A stretch of 64,000 nucleotides of DNA from Hevea brasiliensis (taxonomy: Eukaryota; Streptophyta; Magnoliopsida; Malpighiales; Euphorbiaceae). Shown piece after piece: positions 36,940 to 49,700 of the stretch. Below the pieces are notes generated by a model. That model did no database searches and was not told the DNA's origin. It worked only from the letters and a program-made list of their open reading frames with translations. The stretch covers positions 16,692,258 to 16,756,257 of the forward strand of contig NC_079497.1 of assembly GCF_030052815.1 (NCBI RefSeq), in the 5' to 3' direction. The position numbers and the translations under genes are program-made. How positions within the stretch are numbered: the first letter of the stretch is position 1; every line of letters starts with the position of its first letter.

Positions 36940-37603
36940 ATCTTGATTTCCTCCCACTAGTCCCACCAATGCTCTTGACCTCCTTGATCTTCTTGCAATC
37001 TAATTATATTATAATCATTGGCATACCAAGGTGAATTTATAAGATCATGGACTTTAAAGTCCTCAAATAAATGAAATTACAACCCAAATTATTACAACAC
37101 TTATAATACATACCACCAAAAAATAAAATTAATTATTTTACAACCCAAAGAAAATAAAAGAAATAAATCCAATCACATTGGTCTTTTGTTGTCCATGATC
37201 ATCCATCATGCATATTACCATTTAACAATTAAATAAAACATACATACTAAAATTAAATTGAATATCTCATATTCAATTAAAAAATTCAGATTTGAATCTC
37301 ATTCAAACAAATTTAAAAATTCATATTTGAATCACATTCAAACAATTGAATCAAAATTTAATTGTGTGATTAAAATTCTTAATTAAACAATTTAATTAAG
37401 TGTGGACCTTAATCCATATACAACAATTGTATAAAGAATCACCAAACCATGCGCACACTTTAAATGTAAAAACCATGCGCACACTTTCATGGATACAACA
37501 CCATGCCGCCACATATATGAATGCAACCAGCAATGAATCAATCAAAATTGATTAAATCACACAATTAAATCTCATATTAAACAATCTAAATGGCAAATAT
37601 AGT

Positions 37604-37616
37604 GGTTCTGATACCA
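37604..37616 (-). other. Primer-binding site (initiator tRNA-Met)
   Basis: On the minus strand it reads TGGTATCAGAACC, two bases inside the 5' LTR. It differs by one base from the plant initiator tRNA-Met complement (TGGTATCAGAGCC), the usual primer for copia elements. Confidence 0.9.
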
Positions 37617-37618
37617 AT

Positions 37619-39712
37619 TAAAGGAGCGGAAGCATGAAAGTTGTTCATTAGAGCATTGAATTTTAAAAAATTTTCTTCTAGGGTTACATGCATCATACCA
37701 CATCTGTTATGTGCCTAAATAATTTCAATACTCAATCGCATATTAAAACACTTTTAATATATATTGGGATCCATGTTTGTCATTCAAGATTGTGAATTAA
37801 CAAATTAATTCATTTAAACCCTAGTTTAAAAGAAGAGTTAGAGCACTAACCTCTTTGATGCACTATAGATGTGATTGGTACCTTTAGGAAGCACCTAGGA
37901 CCCCAAGTGTTATCCCTCTAGCTTGTCCACACCAAGATCACCAATGAGCAGCCCCCAATTTGCTTCTCAAGCCTTTGCCAACCAATTATAAATTGGGTTC
38001 TTACCTTTAGAGAGGTTGTATGTGTGTATAGGACACTAAAAACAATTTCTAGCAATTTTAATTCAAAGAAAATGGAGTGATTCTCTTTTAATTGATGAGA
38101 AAAAATTAAGAGATGAGAGGGAGGAAGAGGTGCCGCCACACATAAGAGAGAATAAGAGTGAGTGTTTCTTCTTTTCTTTTCCCTTTTATAATTAGGTCAT
38201 CACTTAAACCCTATGCCACATGTCACCTCCACATTGCATCTTATTTTTAATTGACCTAATCACATTAAGCCAAGTGTTAAAGCTAGACTTAATCTTGATT
38301 TTGATCATCTTACATGATAGGAAGACAAATGGCAAGCTAATATGGTGTCATGTGTCACCATCTTATGATGCTACATGTCACCATGTGAAATGACCAAATT
38401 ACCCTTATGTTGTAATTTTGAGTTCTCAATCCAAAATCATTATTTCTCCTCTTCAAATCAATTTATATCAAATATAAATTAATTAATTAATTTCTCACAA
38501 TTAAATTCATATTTAAACACTTTAAATATAAATTTAACTTATACTATACATCCAATAACCTAGATTTGGTTTCAAGTCATGCTAGGGACTTTGCAATCTT
38601 ATTGCAAACCAAACCTATTTAATTAATCAATTAAACTCTTCAATTAATCAATTAAATCACATTTTACTTGGTTATTATCTTGTGTATGTGTGTGACTCAC
38701 TAGGCTCATCACTAATTGGCAATAAGATATGATATTAACTCTTAATATTATCAGAACTCTTTCTTACCATAAATGATTTCTCTAAATCATTTTAGGCATC
38801 TCATAGACCATGGTTGATACCTAGCATAGTGTGCCATGGCCACCTAATCAATAACAAGGAATACCTTAAATGAACCTTTAATCATATGTTACCATGCACT
38901 AGAATCTCTCTGTTATAAAATCTCAATTCGAGCTGGAGTCATGGTTTATGTCAAAACCCAATTTGCTATGAATATTATGTTCTCTTTTAATTCCAATTCT
39001 TGATTAATTAGATTTTCCTGTCAGAAACTCTTTTCTGACTAAATCTGTCTGTCCTGGCTAGGAACTTGAAACATAAAAAATAATTAAATGAATATAGGAC
39101 TTTATCCCTATTTACTTAGGGTAACAGATTCCATCTTGATCAATACCTACCTCCATATATAACTAGTAGGAGCCAACACATGCCCATATACTCATACACA
39201 ATACAAGTATGAAAGCAGTATCAAACTCAAACTACCTATATACAAGATAACTGTGTTTTCTCAGGTCTAAAGATTATATGCACTGATATGATATATGACA
39301 ATGCATTGACAAGAGTAAACTCTATGTGCTTACCATATGTGTCACTAATTCGGCCTACTTATCATGTATAAGTGTCTATCATGTTTGTTATATGGCATGA
39401 GACTCACCATTCCATCTTATTTATATCTCATATAAATACATTGGGAACAAACATGATTACAATCTTTCTGGATAAGTCATGTCCTTATTGTAAAGTATCC
39501 TCGATTGTGAACCAATTTATGATACTTTGTGCTAGAAATAATGTCACTCATATTCTTAACAACTTAAGAATAGAATTTCTAACAAAATATCAATTGACCT
39601 TTTCTATTACACATAAATACATTATGCAAACGGAAAAGTGAAATTGCCTTTTATTAATAAAATTTGTACAAGATGCATACTAAATGATATGCTCTAGGGT
39701 ATACTACTAACA
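37619..39712 (-). repeat. 5' LTR of copia element
   Basis: 2094 bp. It differs from its partner by scattered substitutions and small indels, including the 84-bp unit. Its inner terminal CA has changed to TA. Confidence 0.92.
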
Positions 39713-39780
39713 ATAACTTCTTTTTTTGGGCCACAAATAAGTTCTAATTATTTAAATTATAATGTTTATACAAATATTCA

Positions 39781-40225
39781 ATTTCAAGAAAAAAAGGTGA
39801 GGAACATCTTGAATTTCTTGAAGATGTAATTATCACTCAACAAGATGCAAGGCTAGAATTTCATAACAAAGAGCAAGAAGTGCAATTTGAAGAATCAAAG
39901 ATTTTGGTGGTTGGGACTTCACCACTGTAAATCCAAGATGATAACAGTGAATTGAAAATTTTCGAAGAACCTATTATAGGGAAAGAAGTTGATGAGGCAA
40001 GAATAGTTTCGAGGTGAGGAAAACCTTACAGAAACTTTGTTTAGTCTAAAGGCAAAACTGAAACTTTCTCTAGATTTCATCAAGATGTTATTACAACTCA
40101 ACAAGATTCAAGGTAAGAATTTTGTAATGAAAAGGAAGAAGTGCAGTTTGAAGAATCAGAAGTTTTTATTAAAAAATTGTGAACTAAAGAAAGAAGCCGA
40201 TGAGAATGAGCAAAGAAAGGGTTGA
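39781..40225 (+). pseudogene. Decayed frame made of 87-codon repeats
   Basis: One plus-strand frame, interrupted by several isolated stops, encodes two similar segments: EDVIITQQDARLEF then VQFEESKI, and QDVITTQQDSR, a stop, then VQFEESEVF. The copies start 261 bp apart (for example 39821 and 40082), exactly 87 codons. The spacer also shows similarity after each unit. It is rich in Glu, Gln and Lys. I do not recognise the family. The shared single frame and a period divisible by three argue for descent from a protein-coding repeat rather than random DNA. Confidence 0.5.
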
Positions 40226-41193
40226 GGAATTGATCATAGGAAACGAAAGAAAAACATAGTATAGAGAGGACAGGGAAAGAAGCAAAACAGAAAAAAGAGA
40301 AGACAGCAAAAATAAAATAAAAATAAAAATAAAAATTCTCTTGTTCTTGGTGAATTGAAAAGTTTCAACTATAGTTATGATTAATTTTATATATTCAAAT
40401 ATTTGCAAAGATGTAAATGCAAAAATGGAGTTCATTACTCAATCTTATTGCTGCCATCTTAGAAAATAAGATAGTATTTTCTCTAATTTCAATTTTTAAT
40501 TTTTCAGCATAATCAAGTTTTCTTTGATCAGAGAAAAATGAAGCCGTTAACGAAAACTAAATTTAATAATGATTTTTTATTTAATCTTTTATTATAAAAT
40601 TAATGAGTTTAAGTTTCTATTATTTAAGAAATTTTAAGTAGAAAATAATTTTTTATTATTTAAAAATTTTATCATTATTTAAGAATATCTAAATAGTTCC
40701 ATTAGGATAGTTTTTTATTTTATTGGTGCTGATTTTTGTTCTTAGTTAGATTGGCCTAATATATATTTTTTTAATTTTGAAATTCTTACTTTTAATAATA
40801 GTACTAGATATTATATTAGTTATTAATTTTTATCTAAAAGTCTCCTGTCGCTTCATATTGACTTTTATTAATATTTAACATTTAAATTTTGTAAAAATAT
40901 AATTATTTAATCATTACTGACAAATGTAACCCGTACATTTTCTGATATTTTATTATACTTTTTATAAAGTTTAATTTGATAGTTAACACTTTTGCAAATT
41001 TCAAATTTCATATATAAATACAAAGTTAAGTGACTGTTCAAATAAAATTTAGGTATTAAAAGATGTATTAAGCATATTCTATAAATTTTTGTGTTATCTG
41101 AATATTTTAGTAAAACTTATTATTGATGTTTACAGTTGAGAATTAATAGGAAAAGATATTTAATTCTCTTTCCTTTGAGTAGACCTAGTTATT
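40226..41193. other. AT-rich intergenic region
   Basis: A purine-rich stretch (about 40240-40340) ends in AAAAT-type repeats. No gene is visible. Confidence 0.45.
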
Positions 41194-42075
41194 GGGTTAA
41201 TTTCATTCATTAATTCTCAACTTAGTTATATAAGTAATATTTTTTATTTTAATTTGTATTATAAAAATTCTTAAATTTTAAATTAAGTATTATAAAAATT
41301 CACATAATATGTTATTACGAGTTCTTAAGTTAATTTATGACTAAATTTCATTTATTGTCCCTTAACTTCGATAAATATACTATAGACATCTATCAATTTT
41401 ACTTTAATTATCTCACAAAATTTTTAAAAAATTTTAACTTTAATTTAATATATAAATAATTTTAATACAAACTATACTAAATAATAATTAAGATTGGATA
41501 TATTATTTTACTAATTTAAGAAATAAAGACAATAACTATATACAATATCAACCTATATAAAAGAATAAAATCATTCATACTTAATTAGGGTTTAAATATT
41601 TTCAAAATAAAGTAAAATAATTATATGTTATTAATTTTTTTATTTTATTAAAATAAAATAAAAGGATTTAATATATATTAGACATAAATTTTATATATTA
41701 ATCTAACTTGAATTAAAAAATAATATATTGTAAAAGTAATATTTTATATGATAAATTAAATAAATAAATAATTATAAATATTTATAAAATTATTAGTCTA
41801 TTTTTAAAAAATGTGATTTTATTATAAATAAATCAAAAATAAATGAAAATTTAAAATTTAAACTTATTATAAAGTTAATGGAAAACTATGATAAATCTAT
41901 TTAAATCGAGGGACAATGATTAAAACTTAGTTAAAAATTAACTTGGAAACTAATAATTTACATGACTTTTAGTGATATTCAAATTAAGTTCAAAGATTTT
42001 TATTATACAAATTGAAGTTAATGGGTAATATTTATACAACCATTTAAGTAGAGAGATTATAAGTAACATTAACCC
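41194..42075. mobile_element. Foldback-type element with about 200-bp inverted arms
   Basis: The left arm from GGGTTAATTTCATTC (41194) and the reverse complement of the right arm (GGGTTAATGTTACTT, ending 42075) remain alignable for about 200 bp. Shared blocks include AATTTGTATTATAAAAAT-like and TTGTCCCT-AACTT-like sequences. The interior is AT-rich and non-coding. Target duplication was not resolved. Confidence 0.6.
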
Positions 42076-42289
42076 CTAGCCATCAGTCAATTTTGGATAA
42101 AAATAAGTAATTCAAAATTGAGAAATAGAATGAACCGAAACTAGATTAATCCTATGAGGTTCTAGCTAATTCTGATTCAAAATTATTCAAGACCAATTTT
42201 AATGGCAATTTCAATTTTAAATTTCGATTGATTTAATCCAATTCAATTCATGTGATACTTTTCAATATCCATCACGTTGTATTTTTTGT

Positions 42290-43110
42290 TTAAATATATT
42301 ATTTAATCTCAAAATTTTAATGAAATTTATCTAATTTTTATATTTTAAAAATAAAATATTCAATCTATATATTTTACTTGTCTCCTTAAAATTTTTTTTA
42401 TTAATCAACGTTAATCAAACTATTATTTAATCTCTATTTAGAACAAATTAATTAATTAATCTTATATTTTAAAAATATTATTATTTAATTTTTTATTTTA
42501 ATAAAAAATAATTAATTAATTCATATATTTTATTAAAAAATTTTAAAAAATACTATTGAATAAAAATAAATATTTTACTATATAAAAATATATAAATTTA
42601 TATTTTTTTAATTATTTAAATATTTTTATTCAATTTATTCAATATTATTTTTATATTTTCTTATTTATCAAATAATTTTTCTTAATTACTTAGATATATA
42701 AAAGAGAAAATAATATTTTTGCCCAAATAATTTATAACATTTCTTACCAAAAAATGAAAAACAAATAAAAAATGGAGAAGTAAAAAAAGAACATAAGTAT
42801 AAAAGAGAATAAACATATAAAGAGAAATAAGAAAAAATATTAAACACAGAAAGAGAAATAAGAAAAAATATTAAAAAAAGAATTAAAGTAATTTAAATAT
42901 AAAAAATAATTAAAATTAAATTAAATTAAAAATAATTAATTAATTTTATTAAAATAAAAAAATTAAAAAATAATGTTGATTAACAAAAAATAATAATAAA
43001 TAAATTAAATAATTTAATAAAATTAAAATATAAAAATTAAAATTTATTTTTTAAATATAAAAATTAAATAATTAATTTTATTAAAATACAAAAAATAAGT
43101 AATAATTTTT
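42290..43110. mobile_element. Foldback-type element, same family as 8640-9545
   Basis: The left arm (about 42290-42540) and right arm (about 42900-43110) are inverted copies with the same units seen at 8640-9545, including TTAATCAACGTTAATCAAAC next to TATTATTTAAT. The arms consist of AATAAAATTAATTA-type subrepeats. No coding sequence. Confidence 0.55.
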
Positions 43111-43435
43111 CCGTAAAACCGATCTCAATTCAATTTCGATTTAGAGTTGGGAGAAGATGCTTAAACTCTGGTTGCGGGTTTAACTCAAGCCGAATCTAAT
43201 CCTGTCCGAGACCTATCCCTTTTGATTGTTCTTTGTTACTCCACATCATAAAGGCATGTTAATTTAAGGTAACAAAAACCATTCATGACATCATTTTCAA
43301 ATGGGTACAAAAGAAGTGGGAAAAAAGAGCCCAAAACTAAAAGAAGCCACTTGGAAATCTATGATACTACAGTACGATAACACGGAAATACATGACTACC
43401 GTAGGCGAATAGAACGCCCGAGCAACATTAGTGAT

Positions 43436-45621
43436 TTATCTTGAGGCACTGTTCTGCTCATCAATATTGACCTCAGCGCTTGAAGTTCCCTGAGCATTTG
43501 CAGCTTCTGGTGGGGGACCCGATCCTAGTAATAGAGGAATTTGTTTCTTTTCAGTACTGGAATTGCCATCTGTGGACTGATTTGCAGCCCAAGCTCTGAG
43601 AGGAGGTTCAAAATGCTTGCTGGCAACATCAGGTGGTAAGGAATCTTCTCCAGGGAGAACAAGAAGCCCCTTTTCACGCAGAGATGATGGTTCATTGCAG
43701 TGGGCATTCCAGAGTGAGTCTACCAGTTGCCTCTCCTCTCTAGCTGCCTCGAGATCTTCAGATGACATCAAGCTGATACCCTTGATCCGTTCTTCAAGCA
43801 GTTGCTTTAGTTTCTCATCTTCTTCCCCTAATCCGCCATCATTTGCACCTTTCTTATCTCGAGCAAGCTCAAGAAGGCCCCGAAGTGCAGCCTCTCGCAC
43901 CTCAGCATCTTCACTTGATGCAAGGTGCAACAACATGCGTGGGAACCCTAGCTCACTCACTACACTGCAATCCGAACTATTCTCATGCAGTAGGTAATGG
44001 ATCAAGTTGAGAGCTTTCCTAAAATTAAAAAACAAAAAAATTGATTATATCAGAAAATTAATTGAATATCATTACAGTGGTAAAACTAGATCACCACCAT
44101 CAATATGCTTGTAGTTTCTTATCACAAGAACCTTTTCAGTCAAACCATAAGAAGTTCTTCTCTTTTGTTTTCCAGTAACTAGAACCATATGATTGCCATC
44201 AAACAAGAACAACAATGACAGCATAACTAAATATTAATCCAGGAGTACCTTTGGAATCTCACACTTTCAGAACCTAAAGCATCTCTCAAGCCCGCATAAC
44301 CGTTTGCAAGACGAAATGCAGTAATACCTAGCTTGTTGTGACGAATTAAAGCTGGGAATTATCAACAAATAACTCACTTTAATATCTTTCCAAAGTTCCA
44401 AGCCACGAATGCAGGGAAAACATAACCAGTGCACAACAACCATAATCAATATAAAGCTAAAAGCAGCACTTACAGGAAATTGCCCCGAGTGCTTTGGTCC
44501 GAACAGTCACATCTGGGTCTGATGTGAAATTAGAAAGAAGAGGTTCTAAGCCATTTGCTTCCATAACCAATTGCTGACTACGGGGATTATTCTGGACAAT
44601 GGTGGTTACAACGTCTGCAGCCTTTGCCCGAATGTTGGCATGGGAGTTCTTCAGATAACCAAGGAGAGGAACCAGACCACCAATAGAATGAAGATCTGTC
44701 ACATAAGCATAATTAGGAAAAAAAACTAAGAAAAACTCTTCTTTTTATTAAATGAAACAGTGACATTCAGTGACAAATTGATAAGCCAATTTTGAAGGTA
44801 AGTAAAGATGGGAACAGAGTTTAGAAGGAATGGATCCTCCACGAGTACACTGACGTCTTGCTGCTAGGCTTAAAGGATACCATAATGTTTCAAACAAAAA
44901 CTCCTCAAACTTACAAACAGCATGGTGAACCATAAAGTTTTAAACTGCGACATACATTACAACTCATTACAACAGCAAGAGGAACGACAGAGATAAGAGC
45001 AACTTTCATCTAGTAACTAAATTAAAACTGGAAAGCTTACCATTAGCCATGTCAATAGACTCGACATGCTCTTGAAGTTCCTCCAGCATATCTGTAAAGT
45101 AGCATTAATTCGGACAACAATCAATACCCAATACGAGAATTCCAATTTTTTTAATAATAACTATAGATTTTCTTTTGTTTAAGAAAAAAAAAATCACAAC
45201 AGACAAACTCAAAGAAGTACCTTCAATATCAGCAGGAGTAACTCTTTGAGCCTCCAAGACCTGCTCTGGGGTTTGCATGACAAGGGTTATCTCCTTCATA
45301 CGTTTAATGACATCAACACTCTGCGCTTGCATAGCTTCCATAAACCATTTTCTATCCTCCTCACTATCACACCAAATTAAATGCTCATGAAAACACATTA
45401 ATAAGAGAGAAATTCCAATAAACTTTTCATTGCTTGATTGGAATTAAAAAAAAAAAAATCCCAAATACTCTATATTAATTCAGTTCTCAGAATTGCAGCT
45501 TTAGGTCTTATAGAATAAGAAACACCAAAGATTACCTGAGATTACGATTGGATCCAGTCCCATCAGAGTGAGCGAGACTCCACTTTAGCAATCCTTCCCA
45601 GTTGGGTCCGTCTTTGGCCAT
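43436..45621 (-). CDS. FES1: Fes1/HspBP1-type Hsp70 nucleotide-exchange factor
   Basis: Six exons on the minus strand: 45621-45536, 45363-45221, 45091-45041, 44695-44474, 44351-44249, 44018-43436. All introns are GT-AG and the joined frame is 1188 nt (395 residues). An in-frame TAG two codons upstream supports the start. The N-terminus MAKDGPNWEGLLKWSLAHSD is the Fes1 signature. Residues about 40-95 hold the helical N-terminal region (RKWFMEAMQAQ, LEELQEHVESIDMAND). From about 94 to 270 are armadillo-like repeats (GGLVPLLGYLKN, IRAKAADVV, FRLANGYAGLRDAL). The C-terminal 100 residues are low-complexity and plant-style. Fes1 proteins release ADP from cytosolic Hsp70 and protect Hsp70 in heat stress; Arabidopsis FES1A is needed for acquired thermotolerance. 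A perfect heat-shock element lies upstream, which fits heat induction. Confidence 0.95.
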
Positions 45622-45760
45622 AATCTACTACTTCAAATTGAGCCAAGAAGAAGAACCCTAATAATGGCTATGTAATGTAGTTATACTATCTTCTCTGATA
45701 ATCGAAAATTTAATAAAAGCTGAGGGTATAAAAAACAGATTCTCTATGAGGAGACGTTGT

Positions 45761-45770
45761 AATATAAATA
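45761..45770 (-). promoter_or_regulatory. Possible TATA box of FES1
   Basis: Reads TATTTATATT on the minus strand, 140 bp upstream of the ATG and about 30 bp downstream of the heat-shock element. The match to the consensus is loose. Confidence 0.45.
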
Positions 45771-45799
45771 GCAAGCCAGGAGCCAAGCAGAAGCAAAAA

Positions 45800-45812
45800 G
45801 AAATTTCTGGAA
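45800..45812 (-). promoter_or_regulatory. Heat-shock element of FES1
   Basis: GAAatTTCtgGAA is a perfect three-unit heat-shock-factor site (alternating GAA and TTC at 5-bp spacing). A further TTC in register lies at 45825-45827. It is 179 bp upstream of the FES1 start codon and just distal to the candidate TATA box, the usual arrangement in heat-inducible promoters. Confidence 0.75.
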
Positions 45813-45829
45813 ACGTCTCCAGGATTCCA

Positions 45830-46705
45830 GGCAATCGTAGGGCAGAGTCGACAAGCAAGGAAGGGGAAACAATGGAGAGTGTGTTCAGATCCAACAACAT
45901 TATGGGCCTTCGCTTGGGTCTAAACATTTGAGCTCGGCTCACTAAACAAATTTAATAAATCATATAATTAAATTACATAATTTTCAGATTTTAAAAATAT
46001 ATAAATATTTTAAAAAAACAAAAAATAACAAAATCCATGAGTAGCTTTCAAAAGAAAGACACAAAATGCTAATTATTAGAGGTAATTAGTCAAAAAAATT
46101 TCCTCCTTTGTATTATTTTCTCTCCTTCTACACTTTCTCTTCAATTGTCATTTATTGCTTTCTAATTTCTTCGTAAAAAACAATAAATTTATTTGTATTT
46201 CCAATAATTTTTTTCAATGAGTTGTTTTAAACATAAAAAGAAATTAATGTTCTTATTATATTATAAGACTATACACTATATACACATGACTTTTTAATTA
46301 ATATTTTAATATAATAAATTAAAAATATAAATAATATAATCTATAAATATATTTATAAATATAGTTAATAATTTAACATATATGTATATTAAAATTTGAT
46401 TTTTGCTATAAAATTGGGGCTAGTTGGTGTTAATAGAATTGAAATTAATTGATCAAATCAGTGCTCCCGATTTAACCTTACACCACCTTAATTAACATTA
46501 GAGTTTTTCCTATAATTAATTAAGCTTAATGACAATATAAATTAATGATGATCAAGTATGGTAAAACACTCTTGAAGTGCATGCGAGTGTTAAAAGAATC
46601 TAAAGCCAACAATAACTCAAATGCATGCCTTTGTTGACATTAATTGCAAATCAAATTGTCAAATGAAATTACTTGTTATATATGAAAATCATAAACTTAA
46701 TTACC
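45830..46705. other. Intergenic region upstream of FES1
   Basis: AT-rich and without a gene. It is bounded on the right by the solo LTR. Confidence 0.45.
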
Positions 46706-46710
46706 GAAGA

Positions 46711-49700
46711 TGTTACACCTTACCCCTCTATAAAGCATAACATGATCCCGTAGTATATCTAATGAATTACCGTACTTCGCATACCGATAACTCATTAAAC
46801 ATACTACAAGAGATTTTAAACCCTTTTCCTTTTAATTTAAAATGGTGGGTCATATTTTTTTATTATTAAAAATCATTTAATTGGAATTTATATCAAAATT
46901 AAATTATTGATTTATATAAAATCTTCACAATTTTTGTAAAAATTTCAATAGAGTGTCGGATGTATTTTGAGAAAACAATTCTTCAAAATCTGAAAAGAAA
47001 ACACTTCCAATAGATTTTTCACCAACCCAACTGCAAATAATACTCAATTCAACACAAGTCAACACATTTCAATAAACCTTATCATCATTGCATTTAATTC
47101 AATTTACATATCATAGTCTAAAATTTCAAAAAGAAAATAAAAAATAACATTATTACAAGCTTTACTATACAACTGCTCAATGTGTACATATGGATACATA
47201 TTATTAATTTACATCAAAAGAAAAATTTACAAAAAATATAATTAATATACCCGGAGAAAGTCCAAAATAGCTTCAAATTCAGCTCCAAGTAGTTTACTCT
47301 GCTGCTTTATACTTTTCCTTTTCTGCGACAGCAAAACAAGCTATCGCTGAGTATTGATACTTAGTGGTACACAACTAAGTAAATTAAATTCATTATAAAG
47401 CATAATAAATCAAAACATAACAAATCAAAATTTTTCATATCCAAAGAAGTGTTTTCCAAAATCTCAAGTTAACATGAATCATTTATTTCAAATCACATTT
47501 CACAAATCACAAAGTAAAAGTGTTGCCAAGAACACACAGTTTAGACCATGACACAAAATTTCATGATCAATGCCATGTTATATACCACGACAAAGCAAAT
47601 CACCTCGCTAACTGTTATTAATGAGGGAAGGGCTAGCTAGCTAATGGGTACTGATCATATAGTCTTACCACACTAACCGTTATTAATGGGAGATATAAGC
47701 AATTTTTAATTGCCAAACCCCAAATAATCATTACTACCGGGGATTTCCGAACGAGACTGTCATGCTAACTGTGGTTTAAAAACTAATTCATAAAATTTCC
47801 ATTCAAATAATTGCATTTCAATTCACTTAACATAAATTATTCAAGAATTTACCCTTATAGGGTTGGCAACACACAATTCATAAAGTTTAAAGAGAAAATC
47901 ACAATTGTCACCGACACATTAAAACTCACAATTCATTCAAAACTATTTACAATATTAAAATCAATTGAATAAAATTAGTGTGCACAAATATCTAGTGAGT
48001 CGCCTCCTTGCCTTGACGCACTCTTTCATTGTCCTTTTCGGTCTTTTTTTTTAATGAAACACAAAATCACAGTATTTCAATACCTATCTAAATTATTTCT
48101 AATAGAAATTTCAATAATTGAATTTTTCACTTTACTTTATTTTACTTCTAAGGTCCCATAATTGAATTCTTTGTGTTTTTTATTATGGTAGTTACTATTC
48201 ATTTGACCAATTAGTCAAAATATTGACTTTTTCATACTAAATACGTTTGTTAATTCTAATTACTCCCACATACTATATTTTGGGTCACATTTTTATTGAT
48301 ATTGATTGCCAAACTCAATTCAAGGTTTCCTAGAAGAATTGGCAAATTTTCAGTTTTGGGTCACTTACTTCTACTGTTCCATTGGACCCTCTACAGTGGG
48401 AATTTGGCTGACTTCCCTTCCTCAAAGTTGTTCCTTAATGTCTTAGCTTTAATTTCCTTTTTGAATCACTCCATTTGAAGTTTTGTAGCTCAAGTTATGC
48501 TATTTCTAAGGTGGCTAGCCGGATTAGTTCAAACCCAGAATTTTAGGTACCATTTTGGTTCTGACAGTTTAGAGCAACCAAATTTGGTTGACAATTTAAC
48601 TTAGTTATGGATAGAATTTGGATTTGTGTTCTTCATAAAAGTTATAGTACTATGTCATAGCTTTCCAATGGTCTAAAATTCAGGTCATTTGGACCTTTCT
48701 ACACCAAGTTATGATCATTTGAACAAATACTATTTATATGGTCAATTCTGTACAGGGGTAGTGTGTAAAATCCAGATTTAACCAAATTTTACACCCACTT
48801 ATGGTCAATTTTAGGGCAAGGTTTCTACATGAAAATTGTAGCTTTGGGTCTTAGTTTTCATCACCAATTGACCTCACACCAATTGGAGCAACAAAATTTC
48901 AATTATGGTCCTTTAAATGGACCATGGTCAGGCTGTCCAGATTGAGCATTACACATTCACCATTTCATTTCAATTTCATGCATTCATAATGACACCAATT
49001 AACCAATTTAAACCTCAATTAGGTCAATTGGCAACAATTTTAAAAACCCTCAATTTTTTTCCCCAATTCTTCAATTGTCAAGAACTCTAATTATGCCTTT
49101 GCCACAATTCATGAAATCAAAGTATATAAATCACATCTACAAACTCAATCAAGCATGAATACACTTTTAATTCCAACAAATTCCATCAAACTTTATTTCT
49201 TCTTAAGGTGGCTGAATTTCCCTAGGTCCTATACATGTATGAATTTCATCTCTCTTAATGTAAATTCATCAAAATTAGCTCAATTTCAATCAATTATAGT
49301 AAAGGAAGAGATTGGATTAACTTACCTCTTTTAGCTCCTTTCACTCTTTCAAAACTTCAAGTTTTTCTCTACTTTCTTGCGCCCAATCTTTTCATCAAGA
49401 TCCAAAAACAAAGTTTAACTAAGAGAGTTTTGGGATTTGTGGCTAGATTTAGTGGTTATACAAGCTTAAAATAAGCTTTAATGGTGGAATTTAGGAAGAT
49501 GAAAGAGAGGAGAGAGAGATGGACGGGTTGGAGAAGAAAAAGACTCATCATTCATTTTTTTTTCTTTTTAATTTTAATTGGTCGTCTTAAGTAGACAATT
49601 ATCCCATATTTTCAATAATTTTAAATTATAAAGTTTTATTATATCATGCTTACATAAGGTGATATCATAATGCATTTTATTTGAATTTCCTTTTTCCTTT

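Larger units (their letters stand above)
29928..39712 (-). mobile_element. Ty1/copia LTR retrotransposon, full length but inactive
   Basis: Two long direct repeats (29928-32075 and 37619-39712) bracket a degraded gag-pol on the minus strand. Outer ends are TG...CA, flanked by ATATC (29923-29927) and ATAAC (39713-39717), a 4/5 matching target duplication. A primer-binding site complementary to initiator methionine tRNA lies beside the right-hand (5') LTR. Domain order is gag, zinc knuckle, protease, integrase, reverse transcriptase, RNase H, which is the copia order. Stops and frameshifts break the reading frame, and differences between the LTRs show the insertion is not recent. It sits 91 bp past the thaumatin-like stop codon, in opposite orientation. 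Confidence 0.95.

Noticed and set aside
43617..43997. 126-codon plus-strand Ser-rich frame
   Set aside because: Antisense shadow of FES1 exon 6.
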